A stretch of 64,000 bases of DNA, from assembly GCF_022965805.1 (NCBI RefSeq), contig NC_133104.1, forward strand, positions 43,382,682 to 43,446,681. Direction: 5' to 3'. Below are positions 56,822 to 64,000 of the stretch, piece by piece. This DNA comes from Primulina eburnea. Lineage: Eukaryota; Streptophyta; Magnoliopsida; Lamiales; Gesneriaceae. A model generated the notes under the pieces. It made no database searches. It was not told where the DNA came from and worked only from the letters and a program-made list of their open reading frames with translations. The position numbers were made by a program, and so were the translations under genes. Each line of letters opens with the position of its first letter. Position 1 is the first letter of the stretch.

Positions 56822-57049
56822 TCATATCTTCATGACATATTCACGGAAACCGTCGACTCGAAGACTCTCGTCGGCCTTCTTTGCCTGAACAAGACAGTAA
56901 TTCGGAGATGGATAATAATTTTTAGTCGATATCAGGTAAAGGCAAGATAAAATGTTTACTTCGAGTTGTTCCCGATTCTTGCGCGATACGATGACAACAA
57001 GAGACACAACTTGCACCAGTAAAGCGCATAGAATCCCCAACCATAGACC
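56822..57049 (-). pseudogene. MATE (DETOXIFICATION) transporter, last two exons only
   Basis: Exon 57049-56960 encodes GLWLGILCALLVQVVSLVVI and SRKNREQLE. It has a proper donor (GAA|GTAAAC) and acceptor (TTGTTCAG|GC) to exon 56884-56822, which encodes AKKADESLRVDGFREYV, MKI and stop. This matches the last transmembrane helix and tail of plant MATE efflux carriers. A consensus acceptor sits in front of the first exon, but no upstream MATE exon is visible in the ~2.7 kb beyond it. It is best read as a gene fragment, with a very long intron as the alternative. Confidence 0.75.
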
Positions 57050-59746
57050 CTACAAGTTGTTGAAACATATTTCAAATCGCAGAAAAAAGATCAAGTATCA
57101 TTGAAACTTTACCTTTGTTCGCAAAAACAGATTGTACAAGTACGCAAAGCGAATAACCAGATGTTTTAAAAGTTTATTTATCTTTTTTAAATATATTTTG
57201 AATGTTTACATGAGCTTTTAAAAGTCTCTTCAATTTGTCCGACAGAACTGGAAATTATGGATTTATGCACACATGAACAACATTAAAATTTAGTGTTTCT
57301 ACCAACTTCTATTTACTCAAAGATTCAAAAATAAGAACTATTTTGACTCTTTCTCAAGGAAAAATTTTACTTTATAAACCTCTGTTGAATAAATCAAATT
57401 AATCTCTTCTTATAGATAAAATAGATAGAAACATAATACAAGATATGCGTGAAAAATAATATATAAATATTTTCAGTGCACATTGAACGTGTTCAACAAG
57501 ACTTTTTTTTTTTTAAATTTATAGATTGTTATAATTAGATCGCGAACTCGAAATCTCGTTCAAAATTAAGATCTTATTATTATTATCAGAGTGCTGCTAC
57601 AAGTCATCACCACATTGAAGGCAGTAATCATTGAGACCAAGATCATCGTGTTCGTTAGGTGCAGATTCCATTGATTTATACTAGTTTTACCAACTCCTTG
57701 AAATTTCTTTCATACATTATGGCCCATTAACCAATTCTGTTAACTTGCACAATTAGGGGCCAATTAAGCAACACAAATTTTTTATAAAATGATTTTACGA
57801 GTTAATTTAGTGAGATATGTATTTTTTTTTTGTCACACATGAAAAATATTATAAATATGAACAATATTAATTCGTCTCATTAATTAAAAACATGTGAGAA
57901 TATATCACACGAGACCTACTCATTAAACAAACTATTTTGCATGTATACCCGCAAGTATTAACAAAAAGCAAATGTAATCGTTGCACGATAATGTAAGCTG
58001 TTGGACCGAATATAAAGTATATATTTACTCTAAATCATTCAAATTTTTTATCAAACTTGGTGAATAAATTCACTTGAAAACATACTTCCACTAGCTATAA
58101 CTTTTGACAAAATAAAAAGTCTTTAGTTTTACAATTAGTGTCAGAGTCAATGTCATATGTTCGATTCTCATTGACAACTACTCTGCAAAGAATGCAATTA
58201 TTGATATGGTAATTGTTCATACTAGAAGATCGATCGAACGAATCGTAGTGTTCGAGCTGATGTACGGTTTCAAAGATTTAAGTTGCATCATTACCATCAG
58301 CTATAGTTTTTGATAAAAAGACAATCGTTCGATCATTCATAAATACTAATAATAAATTAAACAAAAATGTTATCTAAATATAACTCAACGCCGATATATG
58401 ACCGACTAATTCATGTCATCCCGCACCAGCAAATACTTGATTATTCCCCTACTTATTTCTCCATCTTTCTATCAACCGACAGGAGGTGGTTAAATTCATT
58501 ATTAAGAAATTTCATAATGTCGGCAAAAATTATATAATTTAAAAATTAAGATTCAATTGAACAAGAAAGAGGCACACATTTTACGTAAAAAAATTCCCTC
58601 CATTCCTGGTCATATTATATATATATATATAATAATAATTACACCAGCTACCATTTTTGACCCATCTATTTAGACTTTCTAATAATAATTGGCAAGATAA
58701 ATCTTAGAAATCTTTAATTTCACGATTTTTTTAATACCATTAGTTGAATTACTCCTTTCAAATGATTAAACTATTCAATTAAATATCATTCGGTACCGCC
58801 ACTCTCATAAGTATTATTTTTTTTAAAAAAAAAAGAAAGTAGTATGATGAATTTCATCGCACTAATCTAGCTAATTATTAGTTGTTGGGTCTTCTAAGCG
58901 CTAGCGCTGATTGCTCTCATTGATTTTACACACACACACACACACTTATATACATGGAAAAATACGTTTTTGGTATTTAATGTTATTAATTTTGCGATTT
59001 TGGTCATTATTGAATTTCAATCTTATTATATTATCTTTCAATTTGATTTACAATTTTATTCATTTTCCATCTAGAGTGTTGATGTTACACTATATACATC
59101 AGTGTCACATTAGTGAAACATTAGCTACAAAAAAAAAAAAGACTACAATCGCCAAAAAAGCAAAAATAGTGGAATAAAACTAAAATTTAACAACATAGAA
59201 AATCAAAATCGAAAAAAAGAAAAACAAAAATTGCATTTTCCATGCATGTATACATCATGTGTAAATTGATGTTTAGTTTAAATATTTTTACACAAGAATC
59301 AAATATTTGATTTTTAATTTCTTTAATAATTATAAGCTTTGATACAACACAATAAAAGATAGATGTTCGATCTATAGTTAAAGTAAAAAAAAAAATTAAA
59401 ATGATATCTAAATATTGTAATTTGCAAAATTATTTGTCACGTCAACTGAAACAGAACATTTGAACTGTAATTGCATAGTTTAAGTGATTTAAATTATAAT
59501 CTATTATTAAGAGCTACAAGTTTTCATACATTATTCCACCAACAAATGTGAGATTAGTTATAAATTATTAGATCACATTCTCATCTTGACGAATCAGTGT
59601 AACATGAAATATATTCAATAAATGATAATGCATACAGCTTCTGGCCTTGTTCGTGTTCTTGATCTGACTTTTTGAGTGTCACTTTTTATTCGTCATGCTC
59701 GAACGTGGAAGTGTGAATTAGCAACTCCATGCATGTACGAGCAAAA
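57050..59746. other. AT-rich intergenic region
   Basis: Contains one palindromic element copy (57793-57921), (TA)n near 58615, (CA)n near 58929 and poly-A runs. No gene was recognised. The GT61 promoter and leader occupy the right end. Confidence 0.55.
57793..57921 (-). repeat. Palindromic GTGAGAC dispersed element, copy 9 (degraded, partial)
   Basis: ACGAGTTAATTTAGTGAGAT, CACACATGAAAAATATTATA, TTAATTCGTCTCATTAATTA and TATCACACGAGACC resemble the reverse-oriented family. This is the weakest copy. Confidence 0.45.
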
Positions 59747-60821
59747 ATGTATGATCCAATATTATCAAAAAGTTTTAGCCAACATGAACGAAAGAGACTT
59801 GGGGTTTCTGCGCTGATTCTGTGCTTGGTTTTCGCATTGAGCATCTGTTCAACTTTCAAGAATCGCATGCATCCCTTGCCAATGAGTTAGTCTTCTATAG
59901 CTTCCCATTGTCAGTGTTGTTGAATAGCTTAATTGTTATTCGTAAAAAGTTGTCATAAATTTTAGAAAAAGTATAGGTTTCGACCTTGTTTAACCTCAAA
60001 TTTTGGCCCCTCATCCATATTCTTACATTGTTTTCTGGTTTTCACGCTAAACCTCTCTCGTTACTTTGACGTTAATCTTGATTTTACGAACTGTTGCAGT
60101 TGGTGATGGTGTTGACTTGGATGTGTCCGTAAATGCTGCAGAAGACTTTATTTTAATAGATATTGAAAAGGGTAAATCCTCCAAGCCAATAGGTAAGATT
60201 TAACTATATATTTACACGACAATTTTTTTCATCTGATTGGAAGTCATTTTATAAGTTTCGACCTTTATTACTACAGTTAACAATGATTCAAATTCCCAGA
60301 CATCCATCGGGACTAACGAAAATAGAGTCCAAATCATGAACACAAGCGCCATTATCTCCCAACAAACAGGTATGTACTGAAAATGCATTATCTAGTTTTC
60401 AATCAGTTGGCATACGGGGGAAAAATACTCTTTTGGTTGATTAATTTTGCCTATTTTGGGTTTGGATTCACTAACTTTAGCTGTTTGATCCGACAAACGG
60501 ATACGTATTTACTGAAAATGCATTCTCTAGTTTTCAAATCACTTGGAATACTTGAAAAAAACGATACAATTTAGCTGTGGGAACATTTAGAGTCAACGAC
60601 ACATGCCAAGTGTCAATTCTTGAAAATTTGAGGATGCACTTTCAACATGAGGCAACTGGATCATCTGAAATTCTCGATCTTTGTTGCAGTTGGCAATTAT
60701 ACAAATCTGCCAATATCCACTAGCGAAACAGGAGAAAATGTGCCCGTTGTTAATGTCACCAATGTGATCTCCCGTCCACCAGGTAAATAATAAATATTCA
60801 AGTCTCCATATTTCAATTTCA

Positions 60822-60897
<76 letters not shown>

Positions 60898-62260
60898 ATG
60901 AACTATACATATAAATTTTTCATGCATGTATACACTTATATAATATGTGACCTAATACATGGATAGAATATTTGAATATCATTTGAAAGACAGGAAATCT
61001 CGATTAATTTGAGTTTAGTTACATGATACACATTTTGTCATGTACTATGTGATTTTACATTTACATTATCTATGGGCTCTTGATTTTGCAGAGATAGAAA
61101 CAAAGAAAGTGGAACCTATATGCAGAGTGCAAGAGACAATGGCAGATTATTGTGAGATGGAAGGGGACATTAGAATTCAACCCAATTCCACCACAATATA
61201 TTTGGTAACACCTCCTTCAAACACACCAAATACAACAAATTCTTGGACTATGCAACCTTATCCCAGAAAAGGCATTCCATACGTAAAACATTGGACTGTA
61301 AAATGGGTATCAGACGAAGACGTAAACGTCCCGAAATGTACACAAAATCACACCCTTCCTGCCATGCTTTTCTCGTTAGGGGGTTTCTCTGGAAACTATT
61401 TTCACGACTTTGCGGATCTGATAACTCCGTTATACACAACCTCCTACCGTTTCAAGAGGGACGTTCATTTTCTCGCCAGCGATTACAAGTCATTTTGGGT
61501 GGCAAAGTTCCAAGGATTGCTTGAAAAACTAACTGTGCATGAAATAGTCGCTATTGACAAAGAAAAACAAGTGCATTGCTATGATAAACTTGTCGCCGGT
61601 CTCATATATAACCAAGAGCTTAGAATCAAACCGGTTCTCGGGAAGTCAAATGAGCCCTCGATGGGAAATTTCAGGCGATTCCTACGTAAAACGTTCTCCC
61701 TGGAGAGGAAAAGCGCGATCAGATTAAAAGCTAGAGACGGGACAAGACCTCGTTTAATGGTCATAACGAGGAAAAGAACTCGAATCTTAACAAACGAAGG
61801 TGAAATCACAGGTGTGGCACGAAAGCTCGGATATGAGGTGGTCTTAGCAGAGGCAACCTCGTCTAGTAACATGTCAAGATTTGCGCAAGTTGTAAATTCC
61901 TGTGATGTGCTGGTGGGGATCCATGGAGCGGGGCTAACTAACATGGTTTTCCTGCCGGATAACGCAGTGTTGATTCAAATAGTTCCCTTAGGGGATATCG
62001 ACAGATTCGCAAAGCTCGATTTCGAAAACCCTTCTGGTGATATGAATATTAAGTATTTGGATTATAAGATTAGAGAGAATGAGAGCTCTTTGAGCGAAAA
62101 ATATGGAAAGGATCATCCAGTTTTGAGGGATCCTTCGTCTTTCCATAGAAACGGATGGGAAGGGCTTAAAACCATTTACTTGGATAATCAGAATGTGACT
62201 ATTGATGTACACAGATTTAAAGAGACACTCGCTAAGGCTTTAAAGCTTTTGCGTCATTAA
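59747..62260 (+). CDS. Glycosyltransferase family 61 protein (type II Golgi membrane)
   Basis: Five exons: 59747-59885, 60100-60192, 60277-60369, 60690-60782, 61092-62260; 528 aa. The N-terminus MYDPILSKSFSQHERKRLGV and one membrane segment (~20-36, SALILCLVFALSI) give a type II Golgi topology. Exons 2-4 encode a poorly conserved stem and are each exactly 93 nt in the same phase. The catalytic region in exon 5 has PICRVQETMADYCEMEGDIR, LFSLGGFSGNYFHDFADLI and the GT61 motif GIHGAGLTNMVFLPDNAVLI. Plant GT61 enzymes transfer xylose or arabinose to xylan and related glycans; the exact acceptor cannot be told from sequence. An in-frame upstream ATG (59729) adds six residues and is less likely as the start. 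Confidence 0.93.
60826..60893. repeat. (AT)n microsatellite in a GT61 intron
   Basis: About 68 bp of AT dinucleotides in intron 4. It produces false Tyr-Ile repeat frames on the other strand. Confidence 0.95.
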
Positions 62261-63598
62261 GTTCATATTTACATTTATTATTTTTTAAATAATTCTATTC
62301 TCGTCTCAAGTTCGGTTTCACGGTTTAAGTTTCTACAAACTTTGCCATTCTTCTTCAATAGGTCAATTATTCGATGTGGGAGAGATACATTTTGTTAGTG
62401 AGTGTATTTACTTACATACATGAGACCTATCCGCCTGCATATATCCCCCTTTCCCAGCAAACAAACAGTCTTGATCGAGCCATCAGGGCCGAGGGGTGAG
62501 AAAATCCCCAATAGTCATGTACCACGACAGTAAATGTGTGACAATGAACATAAATGATCGATGATATACGGGTAGAAGAGTTCAAATAATAGTTCAAATA
62601 TTTCTTAATCTAGTTCACATAGTCTATGCTCCAAATAATTGGATAAATATACGACGCTACGGGTGAAACAGAATACGAGTAGAAGAGTTCATTATATACG
62701 GGTGGAACAGAATAAGGGTAGAAGGGTTCTGACCTTCACGAGGTACACAACACATAATCGATCCGACTGCAGTGCATAATTACCTCGTCACACAGGAGGT
62801 TGTGTGCTTCGGAATGAACTAGCTAAAGCCGCTCACTTCAAGGAAAATAATTAGCATGTAAACTAATGTACGGGTCAAATTCTAATAACTCCATAATGCC
62901 AAATCAACATTTCTATCTATAAAACATTATTTTGTCTCAAAACAAATATACAGTCTCCGAACACACCAACTAGTGCACCAAACACTGGAGTGTTACACTG
63001 GTTGTCATGCAAGTACTCCTGACTCCCTTTGCTGGACAGATTTGGTTTTCAATCATCGAACCTAGCTAATGTGCGATCGGTTCCAAATTAATCAAGATAA
63101 AATTTCTCCCCTATTCTTAACCACTGCCTAACATGGACCACCCCTGTTTTGTCCCCATAACAATGTTCCGCTTTTATTCAACCAATCATATTAGATTTAA
63201 ATCTACACCTTGCAGATACATGCAAGATGGAACTTTAAGGAAGAATTCAACAAAAAATTTAGTATGTCGTTATTATGAAAAAAGATAACTAAAAGAACCA
63301 TGTTATTCAACCATGTGGAGGATTACATTATGTCTGCACTCTGCAACATGCTTGACTGCAAAATTACTTGAATGACATAGTTCTGAGATAAGGCAATAAC
63401 AGATTAACTAAATATACATCCAGATGTATTCATGGGGCATTTAACATTCAGTATTGATGATGGAAGCAGGGAGATATTTTCAATTTTGATGAAAGTCTAA
63501 TAATTGTAGCAAATCAAACACATTATATGCCAAATCGAGCAAATCATTATTATATGACAACAAAACTACGCACATCAAACTTCAAACCTTAAACATGC
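62261..63598. other. 3' UTR of GT61 and intergenic DNA
   Basis: Includes an imperfect repeat of ACGGGTGGAACAGAATA-type words at 62650-62725. No gene, RNA or transposon terminus was recognised. Confidence 0.5.
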
Positions 63599-63977
63599 TC
63601 GCTCACAACATTCACCTTCTTCTTCGGGTTAATCCAGTTTCTGATCATAGCAGCTTTTGTACAAAGGGATCCAAAACATTGGCAAATCCAATCTGATGAA
63701 GAAATTTTCACTATCTTCTATGCAGTAAGACTTCAATAACCCTATACACTTATTGTTTGAATACTAATTTTAGAGAACTATCAGCATCATTCTTCTACTG
63801 TACTTGCAGGGAGTTATATCTTCAGGGATAGTAATCTATCTACAGACCTGGTTTATTCAGAAAGGAGGTCCAGTTTTTGTTGCAAGTTTCCAGCCAGCTC
63901 AAACAGTTTTGGTCGCTGGCATGGCATTTGTAATTCTTGGCGACCAATTAGACTCTGGATACGATAAGACATCGTAG
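63599..63977 (+). pseudogene. WAT1-related (EamA/DMT) transporter fragment
   Basis: Exon-like block 63599-63724 reads SLTTFTFFFGLIQFLIIAAF, VQRDPKHWQIQSDEEIFTIF, YA with a GTAAGA donor. After a TTGCAG acceptor, block 63810-63977 reads GVISSGIVIYLQTWFIQKGG, PVFVASFQPAQTVLVAGMAF, VILGDQLDSG, then diverges to YDKTS and a stop. This matches the C-terminal EamA repeat of WAT1-related proteins but lacks the expected last helix (G-I-I-G-A...LWGK). No acceptor or upstream exon precedes the first block. It is probably a truncated copy; the window ends 23 bp later. Confidence 0.72.
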
Positions 63978-64000
63978 GAAAAAGATAGAATGTCTACAAT

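Noticed and set aside
58141..58200. tRNA-like box B word (GTTCGATTC)
   Set aside because: No acceptor stem or cloverleaf can be drawn around it; probably chance or an old SINE trace.
60593..60927. Frames with long Tyr-Ile repeats
   Set aside because: Produced by the (AT)n microsatellite in the GT61 intron.

Overview
The window is nuclear DNA of a flowering plant. The genes carry many spliceosomal introns, the families are plant-specific (EDR1-domain Raf kinases, TDY MAP kinases, MFT, CDKD, GT61, MIR159), and the intergenic DNA is AT-rich and full of MITEs, solo LTRs and a Helitron. Protein similarity points to a eudicot, probably an asterid. Lamiales would fit the repeat style, but I cannot confirm the species. 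No bacterial, viral or CRISPR-like locus was found.

Layout. 1-3770 (-): 5' part of an EDR1-domain Raf-like MAPKKK (SIS8-like). 5854-11211 (-) and 15343-18559 (-): two tandem linker-histone-domain/AT-hook (GH1-HMGA) genes with identical exon phases, separated by a decayed Helitron that carries a helicase remnant and a nested hAT MITE. 20795-25689 (+): MPK9-type MAP kinase, 11 exons, 509 aa. 26202-26916: solo LTR. 27097-27690 (-): DYW-PPR pseudogene. 29932-31372 (+): MFT, 4 exons, 172 aa. 31802-36233 (-): EXO1 nuclease, 12 exons, 523 aa. 37328-39647 (-): RACK1, 329 aa. 41529-46050 (+): PEX3, 369 aa. 46690-47415 (-): Harbinger transposase remnant. 49120-49320 (-): MIR159 precursor. 52019-52710: second solo LTR of the same general type. 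53105-56090 (+): CDKD kinase, 419 aa. 56822-57049 (-): fragment of a MATE transporter. 59747-62260 (+): GT61 glycosyltransferase, 528 aa. 63599-63977 (+): fragment of a WAT1-related transporter.

The genes do not form a pathway. They are a typical plant mix of signalling (MAPKKK, MPK9, RACK1, CDKD), chromatin and DNA repair (GH1-HMGA pair, EXO1), seed biology (MFT), organelle biogenesis (PEX3), wall or glycan synthesis (GT61) and miRNA regulation (MIR159). Exon boundaries were placed by hand from GT/GC-AG signals, reading-frame continuity and family conservation. For every complete gene model the exon lengths sum to a whole number of codons.

The most notable observations are: a 57-bp inverted repeat flanking a 45-nt in-frame exon of EXO1; two probable GC-AG introns; an RY plus G-box promoter on MFT; three successive 93-nt exons encoding the GT61 stem; a 106-bp tandem duplication with a perfect 12-bp palindrome in the SIS8-like gene; and a family of about nine short palindromic elements spread across the window.
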